From Candidatus Heimdallarchaeota archaeon (GTDB lineage: Archaea; Asgardarchaeota; Heimdallarchaeia; Heimdallarchaeales; Heimdallarchaeaceae), in assembly GCA_023705945.1 (NCBI GenBank), contig BPTM01000210.1, positions 1 to 33,159 on the forward strand: a stretch of 33,159 bases of DNA, in the 5' to 3' direction. The notes beneath the pieces were generated by a model, which saw only the letters and a list, made by a program, of their open reading frames with translations, was not told where the DNA came from and did not search any database. Of the stretch, positions 16,643 through 25,166 are shown in pieces; the first letter of the stretch is position 1, and every line of letters starts with the position of its first letter. Both the position numbers and the translations under genes were made by a program.

Positions 16643-17701
16643 TTAAACTAAACGATTTAGCTCATCCAACCAATCACTTTGTTTAGCTCTACAGTTTGGG
16701 CATGTATGAGATTTCTCAACCCACATCAGAATGTGTCCCCTATGTCCATAAACTCCACAACAAGGCATTTGAATAACCTCTTCTTTTTCAGCAGGTTGCA
16801 AATCTAACAGACAGATTGCACATCTAGGTCTATTAGCATTACAGTTAGGACATTTTTCATCATTTTCATCAAGGTCCTCTCCACAATCAAAACATTTGAT
16901 GTAAGTTACAGCTTTCAAACCAGTTTTTTGATTTACAAATTCGTTATACAATTCTCCTAGTAAATCAATAATTCTGATTACATAACTAGCATCGTAAAAT
17001 GTTACAACAAAATATTTTCGATTAACCATAACTAATTCAAGATTTGAAGATAATGCAATTAACTGCTGAATTATTCTTGAATTCTGGTTTAGAGATTTAA
17101 CAAGTAACTCATCATTGGAGCTTATGATGTACTGGGAATTGAGATTTTCAGAGCTCTTTTGATCTACTTTCTTTACTTCATCCCCAAAAGACCTTATTGA
17201 AACTTTAAAAGGTTGAATTTTCTTGAAAAGTCCATCTAGAACTATACTACCATCTTGATCATATCTAATGAAAAATTGCAGGAAGAAGGGATATTTGTTC
17301 TGCTTTGAAGAATCAAATGATAATCTTAGTTCATCGTTAATTTCTATAATCATAATATTTGAAATATTAAAACTTTGTAAAGAAACTTTGATGTTAGAAG
17401 CAAATAATAGGTTATCTGTTTTTACAGATCTCTCTTCATCGTTTAGTACTTGTTTCTTAAGTTCTGCTTCAATTTTTACAATATAATCATCAATTGTGTA
17501 AGTGATTGCGGAACCAACTTCTAGTCCCAAATCCCCATAGTTTTTTCTTTTTCCTGAACGTAAATCTAGCGATTCTTGTTCTCCAATCGCTATGAAAACT
17601 CCTCCTCCACCTTTTCTTTGTGTAGGTCCAATTATTTTGTCCAAAAAATTAATTTTTTTCTTTTTCCTACCTGGTTGTCCATAATTCCTTCTATTATGCA
17701 T
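16643..17701 (-). CDS. RING-H2-like zinc-finger protein with zinc ribbon
   Basis: A 352-residue protein with a basic N-terminus (GRKKKK, 11-16), a long alpha/beta region (30-265) that I cannot assign, and a C-terminal zinc module. First is a zinc ribbon C270-x2-C273-x10-C284-x2-C287. Next is a RING-like octet: C294-x2-C297, C314 C315, H320-x2-H323, then C334-P-N-C337-R. The stretch MPCCGVYGHRGHILMWVEKS follows the RING consensus (PC.H.FH..CI..W) with His in the sixth ligand position. RING modules recruit E2 enzymes in ubiquitin transfer, which some Asgard archaea and Caldiarchaeum encode; an E3-like role here is inference. ATG 17701 is fixed by GGAGGAT 7 nt upstream; a TTG at 17722 would place that motif inside the gene. 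Confidence 0.75.
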   Translation of the reverse strand: MHNRRNYGQPGRKKKKINFLDKIIGPTQRKGGGGVFIAIGEQESLDLRSGKRKNYGDLGLEVGSAITYTIDDYIVKIEAELKKQVLNDEERSVKTDNLLFASNIKVSLQSFNISNIMIIEINDELRLSFDSSKQNKYPFFLQFFIRYDQDGSIVLDGLFKKIQPFKVSIRSFGDEVKKVDQKSSENLNSQYIISSNDELLVKSLNQNSRIIQQLIALSSNLELVMVNRKYFVVTFYDASYVIRIIDLLGELYNEFVNQKTGLKAVTYIKCFDCGEDLDENDEKCPNCNANRPRCAICLLDLQPAEKEEVIQMPCCGVYGHRGHILMWVEKSHTCPNCRAKQSDWLDELNRLV

Positions 17702-17708
17702 TGATATT

Positions 17709-17715
17709 ATCCTCC
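17709..17715 (-). promoter_or_regulatory. Shine-Dalgarno site of RING-like gene
   Basis: Minus-strand GGAGGAT, a near-perfect anti-16S match, ends 7 nt before ATG 17701 and decides this start over the in-frame TTG at 17722. Confidence 0.7.
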
Positions 17716-17911
17716 ATAACAATTGTATGCTCTACGTATACGCTAAAGAATAATTTGGATAAACAAATCACAATGCTTGCCCACTTCTGTTTCATTGTTC
17801 TATCCATTATTGATTAATTATAAATTATTCTGATTTATATACTATCGCATTTATATATCCTATTTATCAAATTTCTGAAAACCTTAAGAAGTAGAACAAG
17901 AAGAACAAACC

Positions 17912-19108
17912 ATGTCTAAGTTAGAAAAACGTAAGTACAAGTTCGATACTCTTTGTGTTCATGCTGGACATGATGTCCTAAAAACAAATACTGTCTCTCC
18001 TCCTATTTATCAGACTGTAGCCTATCCATATGAGAGTGCTGAATATGCTGCTAAGCTCTTCCGTTATGAAATTGAAGGTCACATGTATGGAAGAATGGAT
18101 AACCCAACAAATGCTATTTTTGAAGAGAGACTTGCAGCACTCGAACTAACTGATAAATCTCTAGCAACATCTTCTGGTATGTCAGCTATCTTTATTGCTT
18201 GCTTACAACTTATGAAGAAAGGAAATGGTTTCTTAAGCCCTAGTAAAATCTATGGTGGTTCAAACAAACTCTTTTCTGAAACCTTTCCCAAAATGGGTTT
18301 TAAACCGAGGTTTATCTCTAGTCCTGAAAACATAGAAAATTGGTCCGAAGCTATCAATTCCGAAACCAAGTTTTTCTACGTTGAAACCCCTTCTAACCCA
18401 AATCTGTTTGTTGCAGATATTCCTGCTCTAGCAAAATTAGCTCATGAAAATGATTTACCTTTGATTGTTGATAATACAATTGCTACTCCTGTTCTTCAAC
18501 AACCAGCAAAATTAGGTGCAGATATAATTGTTCATTCGGCGACAAAATACTTGAGCGGAAATGCTACATGTATATCTGGTGTAGTTGCAGGATCAAGTGA
18601 GTATATAGATGAGCTAAGAGAAAAAGATTACAGGAATATCGGACCATCTATAAGCCCCTTCAATAGCTGGTTACTGCTTCTTGGAATTGAAACCTTAAGC
18701 ATCAGAATGAAGAAGCATTGTGAAAATACTCAAGCATTTGCAGAATTTCTAGAAAATCATCCAAAGGTTGAATCAGTTAATTATCCAGGTCTGAAAAGTC
18801 ATCCTCAACATGAATTAGCAAACAAGCAACTATCAGGCTTTAGTTCTCTTCTTTCATTTGTAACAAAAGGGGATCTTCTAGATGCAAAAAATGTAATTGA
18901 TGCATTTGAGTTAATTATTCACACTGGTCATCTGGGTACCACAAAAACCCTAGCTACACATCCAGCTTTCACCACTCATCAACAACTTACGCAAGAAGAA
19001 CGATTAGCAATAGAAATACCTGATACAATGATAAGAATGTCAATAGGCCTTGAGGATATCAATGACTTAATTGAAGATGTGGATCAAGCTCTCTCAAAAA
19101 TAAGCTGA
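17912..19108 (+). CDS. PLP-dependent Cys/Met metabolism enzyme (methionine gamma-lyase / O-acylhomoserine sulfhydrylase type)
   Basis: A 398-residue fold-type I PLP enzyme of the Cys/Met family, handling sulfur amino acids in the cytosol. Y59-G-R61 (phosphate contacts from the partner subunit), SSGMSA (87-92), the cofactor Asp in VDNT (187), and the Schiff-base lysine K212 in HSATKYLSGN are all present. The C-terminal GHLGTTKTLATHPAFTTH segment and SIGLED are typical of O-acetylhomoserine sulfhydrylase, methionine gamma-lyase and cystathionine gamma-synthase; sequence alone does not separate these activities. CCTTAAG at about 17880-17886 lies near 28 nt before ATG 17912, suggesting a leaderless start. 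A T-rich tract at 19133-19148 follows the gene. Confidence 0.92.
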   Translation: MSKLEKRKYKFDTLCVHAGHDVLKTNTVSPPIYQTVAYPYESAEYAAKLFRYEIEGHMYGRMDNPTNAIFEERLAALELTDKSLATSSGMSAIFIACLQLMKKGNGFLSPSKIYGGSNKLFSETFPKMGFKPRFISSPENIENWSEAINSETKFFYVETPSNPNLFVADIPALAKLAHENDLPLIVDNTIATPVLQQPAKLGADIIVHSATKYLSGNATCISGVVAGSSEYIDELREKDYRNIGPSISPFNSWLLLLGIETLSIRMKKHCENTQAFAEFLENHPKVESVNYPGLKSHPQHELANKQLSGFSSLLSFVTKGDLLDAKNVIDAFELIIHTGHLGTTKTLATHPAFTTHQQLTQEERLAIEIPDTMIRMSIGLEDINDLIEDVDQALSKIS

Positions 19109-19194
19109 ATAAGGAAATAAGACTAAGAAAATCTTTTAATGTTTTTTAGATTTAAAATTAAAGGAATATATAAGAAAGAAAGAAAAAAGAGATA

Positions 19195-19773
19195 TTAGAA
19201 ATCAAATGCATTGATTTCATCGAGTGTATTATAAGTATTTTCAACAGCTTGACGGACTTGTACCTCTGTTTTTGCACCTGTACAAACAAGATTACCAGAT
19301 TGGAACAATAGCAATACTGTCTTTGGTTCAGCTAATCTATAAATCAAACCTGGGAACTGTTCAGGTTCATACATCGAATGCTCAAGCCACAAAGCTGCCA
19401 ATTCTAAGTTAATGGTTCTGTGGTTGAAATGACCAGAGGCAACTATGTTTTGAACAATGATTTCTGGTTCTTCAGTAATTTTTGTTCCTACAGTACGGAG
19501 TATCTTGATCATTTGTTGTACTCCCTCAAAAACCATTTGTGTAGATTTAGCTCCAGTTAAAACTAGCTTTCCAGAGCTGAAGACAAGACTGGAAATCTTT
19601 GGTTTCTTAATCTTTAGAATGAGACCTGGAAATGTTTCAGGATTGTAACTGACGAAAAGATCATCATCATCTATTAAAGTTTGATATGAAGTAACAAGAT
19701 CAATGGTTGTAAAAAGGTTGATACTTGCAACAACATTTTGTATAATTATTCCATACTCTATTTTAGGGGCCAT
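19195..19773 (-). CDS. tbp: TATA-box-binding protein (TBP)
   Basis: A 192-residue general transcription factor that binds and bends the TATA box and recruits TFB. The two imperfect repeats are evident: YNPETFPGLILKI...LVFSSGKLVLTGAKS (43-77) and YEPEQFPGLIYRL...LLFQSGNLVCTGAKT (135-169). The four intercalating phenylalanines map to F48, F65, F140 and F157. The N-terminal half departs from the usual pattern: the LDL..IA segment is replaced by IDLVTSYQTLIDDDDLFVS, which suggests this might be one of several TBP paralogues. The C-terminus lacks the long acidic tail of some euryarchaeal TBPs. Its own promoter has a strong CTTATATAAA about 29 nt before the ATG, indicating a leaderless transcript and possible autoregulation. 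Confidence 0.96.
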   Translation of the reverse strand: MAPKIEYGIIIQNVVASINLFTTIDLVTSYQTLIDDDDLFVSYNPETFPGLILKIKKPKISSLVFSSGKLVLTGAKSTQMVFEGVQQMIKILRTVGTKITEEPEIIVQNIVASGHFNHRTINLELAALWLEHSMYEPEQFPGLIYRLAEPKTVLLLFQSGNLVCTGAKTEVQVRQAVENTYNTLDEINAFDF

Positions 19774-19796
19774 TTTGTTATCCCAACTCTAAGTTG

Positions 19797-19806
19797 TTTA
19801 TATAAG
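19797..19806 (-). promoter_or_regulatory. TATA box of tbp gene
   Basis: Minus-strand CTTATATAAA is centred 29 nt upstream of ATG 19773 and is the closest match to the archaeal box A consensus in this window. Confidence 0.65.
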
Positions 19807-19957
19807 ATATGTGCAACAAATCCACATCGATTTAAAAAGCTTTTTGCAAAAGTGAGAAATCTAAATATCAACACTTAACATATAGATGGAGTAGGAGTAA
19901 CTTCTAACTTATTTCCGATAAATATTTTTATTCTCATTATTACATATCAATACTTTG

Positions 19958-20755
19958 CTAATTTGTGCAAGTGCATTTGACAGGAGAAATCTCTGAAGCA
20001 ATAATCTTTTTCATTATCTCTTTAACCTGATTTGTTTTTTGTTCAAAAATTTCCACAACTTCCTTATGGGTTATTTTTTCTTGCATGCCAGCACCAAAGT
20101 TGGTTATGAGACAGAGAGTTGAATAACACATCTTCAGCTCCCTTGCAAGGATTACTTCAGGAATTGTAGTCATTCCTACTAGGGTTCCACCCATTTTTTG
20201 ATAATTGATAATTTCTGCTGGTGTTTCAAATCTAGGTCCTTCCGAGCAAACATGAACTCCCTTTGTGTAAACCATTTCTCCGATGTCCTCAACTGCTTTA
20301 ATGTACATGTTTCGAAGATTTGTGCAGTAGGGGTCAGTATAATCTAGGTGCACAACACCTTTTCGAATGGAACCATCTTCAAACTTAACTTTTGTAATTC
20401 CATCAAAAAATGTTAGTGGTCTAACCTTTGTCATATCTATTATCTGGTCAGGAACGACAAAATCTCCCGGTTTAATGCTTAGATCAATGGAACCCACAGC
20501 ATTAGTAGCAAAGATTCTTTTCACTCCTAGACTAAAGAGTGCATATATGTTTGCTCTATAATTAATTAGATGAGGTGGGACTGAATGCTTTGGTCCATGT
20601 CGAGGAAGAAAATAGATCATTTTTTCTTTATACATAGTTTTCTTAATAGTATCTACCTTTCCATATGGAGTTTTGACAGATATTTTGCTTGCTTTCTTAA
20701 TCAAATCATAAACTCCTGACCCTCCAATTATAGCTATTATTTCAGACATTATCAT
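19958..20755 (-). CDS. mtnP: MTA/purine nucleoside phosphorylase (MTAP/MTIP family)
   Basis: A 265-residue phosphorylase that cleaves 5'-methylthioadenosine or a related purine nucleoside with phosphate, part of methylthio and purine salvage. GGSGVYD (11-17), PRHGPKHSVPPHLINYRANI and NAVGS form the phosphate and ribose sites; CSEGPRFETPAEI and GMTTIPE are family signatures. At the base-recognition loop the sequence is ITNFGAG rather than the TDYD of adenine-specific MTAPs. An Asn there usually goes with 6-oxopurines (inosine, guanosine, MTI), so MTA specificity is uncertain. The C-terminus CTCTN carries a CxC pair, seen in some thermophilic relatives. ATG at 20755 or the third codon (20749); TTTTAAT about 26 nt upstream fits either. 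Confidence 0.9.
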   Translation of the reverse strand: MIMSEIIAIIGGSGVYDLIKKASKISVKTPYGKVDTIKKTMYKEKMIYFLPRHGPKHSVPPHLINYRANIYALFSLGVKRIFATNAVGSIDLSIKPGDFVVPDQIIDMTKVRPLTFFDGITKVKFEDGSIRKGVVHLDYTDPYCTNLRNMYIKAVEDIGEMVYTKGVHVCSEGPRFETPAEIINYQKMGGTLVGMTTIPEVILARELKMCYSTLCLITNFGAGMQEKITHKEVVEIFEQKTNQVKEIMKKIIASEISPVKCTCTN

Positions 20756-20831
20756 TTATTTATACTGAAATTAAAAGAACTTTTCGTATTTTCAATGAAA
20801 AAAACAGTGATTTATTGCACAATTCCTTGTT

Positions 20832-22559
20832 TTATTTCCTAGGTGCTATTATTTCCACTGCTTCAATTGATTTCCAATGAATTCTACATCCAATGTACTG
20901 GCTTATTGCTATTAATGCTTCCTTATATTTAGGAAATTTTTCTTTGAGGGACTCGAGTAAAATTCTTTTCACCTGTCTTAGATAAGCTTCAATTTCTGTG
21001 ACTATTCCCTTAGAAACCATGCCGAAACTAGGGATTAATATGATAGACTTTTCTTGGATGATATGTTTGACTTCCATCTCTGAAAGCACCTTATTTGTTT
21101 CTTTAGATGAATATGCTTGAAGTTTTTCTTGAATTTGTAGCAGTGTAAAAAGACTATTGTTTTCCTTCAAATTGTTGCATATTTCTTCCATAATTCTTTT
21201 GAATTGGGGTAGTCTTTCATCAAAATCAGAGAAATTAGTTTCTAGAATTTCTGTAAGTTCGTTGGAGGGGATTGTTGTCCCAGTATACGGAAGCAAGGTG
21301 ATATCTCGCAAGTCGGTAAAATTAGAGAGAATACTCTGATCAACAAGATATAAGATTGACAGATTAAGTGAGGCTAATTCTTTCATCTGACTCTTTTTCT
21401 TCTGAATATATTTTGCTGTATAAAACCCAACAATTTCCACATATATGCTTTTTCCACCCCTTTCAAGTAAGAAATCAGGTATATACATTTTCTTACCAAT
21501 AATTATTGCATCAGGTTCCGGCTTTGCTTTCCAGCCATGATAATTTTTCCATGTTTTCAAGAATCTATCTTCAATTTTAGAATCTATCTCAGGTTTAACG
21601 GAATCATCTTCTTTTTCTCTGAAAGACGGTAAAATTGGTAATGATTTGGAGCTCAAAGAATAGAGAGCTTTTCTTTTTCTGGGCATTATTATGGCCTGTA
21701 ATTGAAAATCTATTTTTTCCTTCAACAATTTTCGTATAATATACATTGCCACGTTGCTAATATTTCTACCCCATCCTCCCTTATCTCTGAACATCTCAAG
21801 AGGGGGAATAATCTTCAAGACATATCCATCTCCTTCTAGAGCTATTTCTGTAAAAACATAATTCTTCTTTGAAATGTAAACTACGTTTTTTGCGATATAA
21901 CCAGGAAGCTTATTTGTTTTAATTTGAAAATCTTGTGCGAACGCAAGAGTAGTTTCTATTGCATCGTAATTGTACCAACCAATTATCTTAGATGGTTCCG
22001 TATTGTCTTTCTTAATTAGTGTGCGCTCTGATTCTATGTCAAAATAGAGAAGATTTTCAAGAGTTTTACTGGGGATTTTCAAATCTTTTTCAATCTTCTT
22101 GACTACTTTATCTCTTTCAGAACTTCTAACATATCCATCCTTGTTTCTATTTACAATTTCGAATACAAGAGATCTTATTTCTTCTCCTGATAGGTTACAT
22201 ATATCGGTATTTACATCTGCAGCTTGTTTGAGAAAACTTGCTATATCTGCTGAATCACTTTTAGGGGTTACATGACTTTTTTTCTCTATTCCAACAATTT
22301 TCTCAATTGATTGAGTTTGAAATTGGTAAAATCTATTCAAAGATGTTAACAAAGCTTTGGAAATCTTTTCAGTGATGAACAAACCATTTAGAGTATCTAA
22401 AGGTATATTTGATCTCTTTTTTAGTAAATTCTCTTCAAGAAGATTGATGAAAATTTGAACTCTGTTACTATCTTCATATTTCAAATGAAATGGTATAAAA
22501 ATAGCATTTGATCCAGAACCTCTTATGTCGAATTCAAAATCTGATAAGGCAAGTCTCAT
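20832..22559 (-). CDS. bax1: Bax1-type nuclease (DUF790), XPB partner
   Basis: A 575-residue protein of the DUF790/Bax1 family, the structure-specific endonuclease that binds archaeal XPB helicase; the pair is proposed to open and cut damaged or forked DNA. The nuclease core lies at about 330-395: E331 (EDRF), then IPDFLLERGG (D362) and YVEIVGFYT (E375), a PD-(D/E)xK-like arrangement followed by the conserved Tyr/Lys helix KYIQKKKSQMKELA. The N-terminal ~300 residues form the helicase-interacting domains. The length is typical or slightly above the family's. Its ATG overlaps the xpb stop as TAATG (shared base 22559), so the two proteins are translationally coupled and probably made in stoichiometric amounts. 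Confidence 0.9.
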   Translation of the reverse strand: MRLALSDFEFDIRGSGSNAIFIPFHLKYEDSNRVQIFINLLEENLLKKRSNIPLDTLNGLFITEKISKALLTSLNRFYQFQTQSIEKIVGIEKKSHVTPKSDSADIASFLKQAADVNTDICNLSGEEIRSLVFEIVNRNKDGYVRSSERDKVVKKIEKDLKIPSKTLENLLYFDIESERTLIKKDNTEPSKIIGWYNYDAIETTLAFAQDFQIKTNKLPGYIAKNVVYISKKNYVFTEIALEGDGYVLKIIPPLEMFRDKGGWGRNISNVAMYIIRKLLKEKIDFQLQAIIMPRKRKALYSLSSKSLPILPSFREKEDDSVKPEIDSKIEDRFLKTWKNYHGWKAKPEPDAIIIGKKMYIPDFLLERGGKSIYVEIVGFYTAKYIQKKKSQMKELASLNLSILYLVDQSILSNFTDLRDITLLPYTGTTIPSNELTEILETNFSDFDERLPQFKRIMEEICNNLKENNSLFTLLQIQEKLQAYSSKETNKVLSEMEVKHIIQEKSIILIPSFGMVSKGIVTEIEAYLRQVKRILLESLKEKFPKYKEALIAISQYIGCRIHWKSIEAVEIIAPRK

Positions 22560-23959
22560 TATAACACCTCAGCCTTCTTTCTCCTTTTAACAGTCCATGT
22601 TTCTAAAGTACCGGGAGTAACCAGTTCATATAGTGTCGCAACTCCTTCCTTAGGTCTTAAGATTCGACCCAACCTTTGGATAAACTGTCTGGCTTGTCCT
22701 GTCCCACTCACGATGACTCCAACATTGACAGAACCGCAGTCCCATCCTTCATCAAGAACGCGCCCTGTTACAATCTTATTGTATTCCCCTAAACTAAATT
22801 TGTTCAGAATATTTTCTCTTTCTGAACTTTTTGTTTCATGGGTTATGACTGGAATAAGATGATTCCTACCAATTGAATATACCATGTCATTAAATTCTGA
22901 AAAGATAATCATCTTATCTAAGCTATGCTTCTCAAGCAACTCTTCAATCTTTTCAAGTTTAGATTGTGATGAATAAACAATATTTCTAGCAATTCGATGA
23001 GCATCCAAAGCTTCTTTTGCTTCTATATCTTGGTTTACTCGAAAAATTAAGTATCGTTCATAATCTTCAGGCGAACGTATCTTGATATTTCTTTTCCTTA
23101 AATATCCTCGATATATTCCCATGTTTTTATCATATTGAATCCTCTCCTCAGCAGTTAGTGGAACTTTTACTGTTTTCAGCTGGTATTTCGCAATAAAACC
23201 ATTATCTGCTAAATCAGAAATTTTAGCCACAAGAATAGGGTTACCGATATATTTGAAAAGTAACTCTTCTCCCTTGTCAGATCTGTCAGGAGTAGCAGTT
23301 AATCCTAACCTATATTTGGCTGGAAGACCTTCAAGCACTTTAATTGTTTCTTTTGCAGCAGCATGATGTGCCTCATCTAGAATAACCAAATTGAATGTTT
23401 TTCTGAATAAATTGAGATTTAATCTCGCGCTATCGTAGGTTGTAACAGTGATTTCCTTAATTTCTTTGACATTATCTCCAACTTGACCAACCATATCTTT
23501 GGATAAAGAAGTATACTTAGATAAATGATCGATCCATTGATGGAGTAAGTTTTTTGTGGGAACGATGATTAATGTTTTCTGCTTTAGTTCTTCAATTATC
23601 TTTAAACCGATGATAGTTTTCCCTGCTGCTGTTGGTAAGATCACGACTCCCATACCCTTGTTACTAAAAAATTCCGAGATTGCATGTTCTTGGTAAGGTC
23701 TAAGATTTAGCTTTAGTTTCATTCTATTAATGTATTCTTGAGTAAAAGCTGAATCTGTTAGGATATCGGTGTTTAAGGATACATTTTTCTCTTCAAGGAT
23801 GCTAATGATGTCTTTATAATTGTGAGGTGCAGCTCGATACTCATTCTCTTTTTTTGGATTTGCTTTCATTAACTTCAGTAGAGCAAAATCTGTTATCTCT
23901 TCATCAGCTTCGATTATTAAATCAAATCCTACTCTGAAACGAATTGAGAGCTTTTTCAT
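22559..23959 (-). CDS. xpb: XPB/Rad25-type DNA helicase
   Basis: A 466-residue SF2 helicase homologous to eukaryotic XPB/ERCC3. The damage-recognition-like N-terminal domain covers about 1-80. LRPYQEHAI (Q motif, 86-94), Walker A PTAAGKT (109-115), DEAHH (195-199), LTATPDR and motif VI RQFIQRLGRILRP follow. An extended helical stretch with RKRNIKIRSPEDYERY between the two RecA folds is the thumb-like insertion. The RED motif after the TAT box reads RSD here (TATPDRSDKG). The frame extends upstream to 23980, but I chose ATG 23959 because the TATA-like TTTAAAT (23989-23995) is about 33 nt upstream of it and only about 12 nt from 23980. It is translationally coupled to bax1 downstream. Confidence 0.93.
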   Translation of the reverse strand: MKKLSIRFRVGFDLIIEADEEITDFALLKLMKANPKKENEYRAAPHNYKDIISILEEKNVSLNTDILTDSAFTQEYINRMKLKLNLRPYQEHAISEFFSNKGMGVVILPTAAGKTIIGLKIIEELKQKTLIIVPTKNLLHQWIDHLSKYTSLSKDMVGQVGDNVKEIKEITVTTYDSARLNLNLFRKTFNLVILDEAHHAAAKETIKVLEGLPAKYRLGLTATPDRSDKGEELLFKYIGNPILVAKISDLADNGFIAKYQLKTVKVPLTAEERIQYDKNMGIYRGYLRKRNIKIRSPEDYERYLIFRVNQDIEAKEALDAHRIARNIVYSSQSKLEKIEELLEKHSLDKMIIFSEFNDMVYSIGRNHLIPVITHETKSSERENILNKFSLGEYNKIVTGRVLDEGWDCGSVNVGVIVSGTGQARQFIQRLGRILRPKEGVATLYELVTPGTLETWTVKRRKKAEVL

Positions 23960-24028
23960 CTTTCCACATCCTACAACCATTTAGCATTATTTAAATATAA
24001 AAAGTAAAGAAAAAAATAGAGAAAAGAG

Positions 24029-25087
24029 CTAAATTGATAGTTTTCGGGGATTCAAATACAAGTTTGTTTCGCTATCATCTAATTTAACTTTAGCATCTGA
24101 AATCCTTAGTTCTTTTAGAGCTTTTTTGATGTTCTTTTTGATATCTTTATGGAAACGAAGTGTAGCGCTGAATAGAATTAACATATTGAAAAATGTCTTA
24201 TCAATTGCAAGTTTCTCATCGAAAATATCTATTTTGAATCTTCCACCCAAATTCATGAATTTACCATCAATTTTAGCAATAACCTTGTTGTGAATGTCTT
24301 TGATCATCCAATCGCTCCCGAAAGTTAGTCTTTTGTCATCTATCATAAATGTTTGAAATATGTCATTTTCATCAAGAAAGCTGAAACCGAATACTTCTCC
24401 TTGAAATCTTGGGAAATGGGCCAATCTCTTGATTCTGTATAGATTTCTGGTGTGTTTAAAAATACAAACATATGCAGGACAAGGTTCCTTAGTTGCGTGA
24501 GAATTCGCAAAACTTTCCCCTTGCAATCTTTCTATGCTACCTCGCCAGTAACCACCTGGTGAGAACATTTTCATGACAAATCTTCTTTCTAGTGGGTCTT
24601 TTGCTTTCCATAATTTTTCTCTTTGACCAAGAAGACCATAAGTTTCTCCATCTTTTTTAATCTCACCAATCATATCCATGTCGCGAGTCCATTGGCGATC
24701 TTTTTGAGCTCTTTGAGCATCTAAGCGGATACCCCATTCTTCTCGGTGAAGTTTAGTTCTCCAAAGATCAACATCGAAGTGGGCATAAACTACCCGTTCT
24801 TCTTTCTTCTTCTTTTCATCTTTTTTATCTTCAGGTATTTTAGCTGTAGCTTCTTTCTTCTTTGTTGCGACTTTAGAAACTTCTTCTTTCTCTTCTTCAA
24901 CTCTTTGTTGTATCATTTCTTCTTCCTCTTCTTCTTCTTTTTCCTCTTGCACAAACATGTCCCTATCTAATTTGTCCTCTCTCTCCCTGATTTCCTCTTC
25001 TTCTTCTACTCGTTTAGCAATTTCAGATTGGACATCGTCCATCTCATCAATCTCTTCATAGCTACTCTGTTCTTTTTCTTCAGACAT
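24029..25087 (-). CDS. Acidic coiled-coil protein with C-terminal LURP-one/Tubby-like domain
   Basis: A 352-residue protein with two distinct halves. Residues 1 to about 100 are very rich in Glu and Lys with long E runs, a low-complexity, likely coiled or disordered segment. The C-terminal ~150 residues contain repeated strand-turn units: IFQTFMIDDKRLTFGSDWMI, then KDIHNKVIAKIDGKF and GGRFKIDIFDEKLAI, ending in a hydrophobic helix (FFNMLILFSATL). This resembles the LURP-one-related/Tubby-like beta barrel wrapped around a hydrophobic helix; the assignment is by eye and tentative. The middle has Trp-rich, conserved-looking segments (FSPGGYWRGSIERL). AAGGATGAT lies just before the ATG as a likely Shine-Dalgarno site. 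It precedes xpb-bax1 by 69 nt on the same strand, possibly a separate transcript. Confidence 0.65.
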   Translation of the reverse strand: MSEEKEQSSYEEIDEMDDVQSEIAKRVEEEEEIREREDKLDRDMFVQEEKEEEEEEEMIQQRVEEEKEEVSKVATKKKEATAKIPEDKKDEKKKKEERVVYAHFDVDLWRTKLHREEWGIRLDAQRAQKDRQWTRDMDMIGEIKKDGETYGLLGQREKLWKAKDPLERRFVMKMFSPGGYWRGSIERLQGESFANSHATKEPCPAYVCIFKHTRNLYRIKRLAHFPRFQGEVFGFSFLDENDIFQTFMIDDKRLTFGSDWMIKDIHNKVIAKIDGKFMNLGGRFKIDIFDEKLAIDKTFFNMLILFSATLRFHKDIKKNIKKALKELRISDAKVKLDDSETNLYLNPRKLSI

Positions 25088-25166
25088 TTAAATCATCCTT
25101 ACAACTTACAATAACAGATTGAATACTTTAAATTTTCTATGTTTCTTTGGTTTAGCTTGTAAATTT

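Noticed and set aside
24746-24970. Phe-rich plus-strand frame opposite the acidic coiled-coil
   Set aside because: It is the complement of GAA/GAG/AAG-rich codons of a real gene, giving runs of Phe that only mimic a membrane protein.
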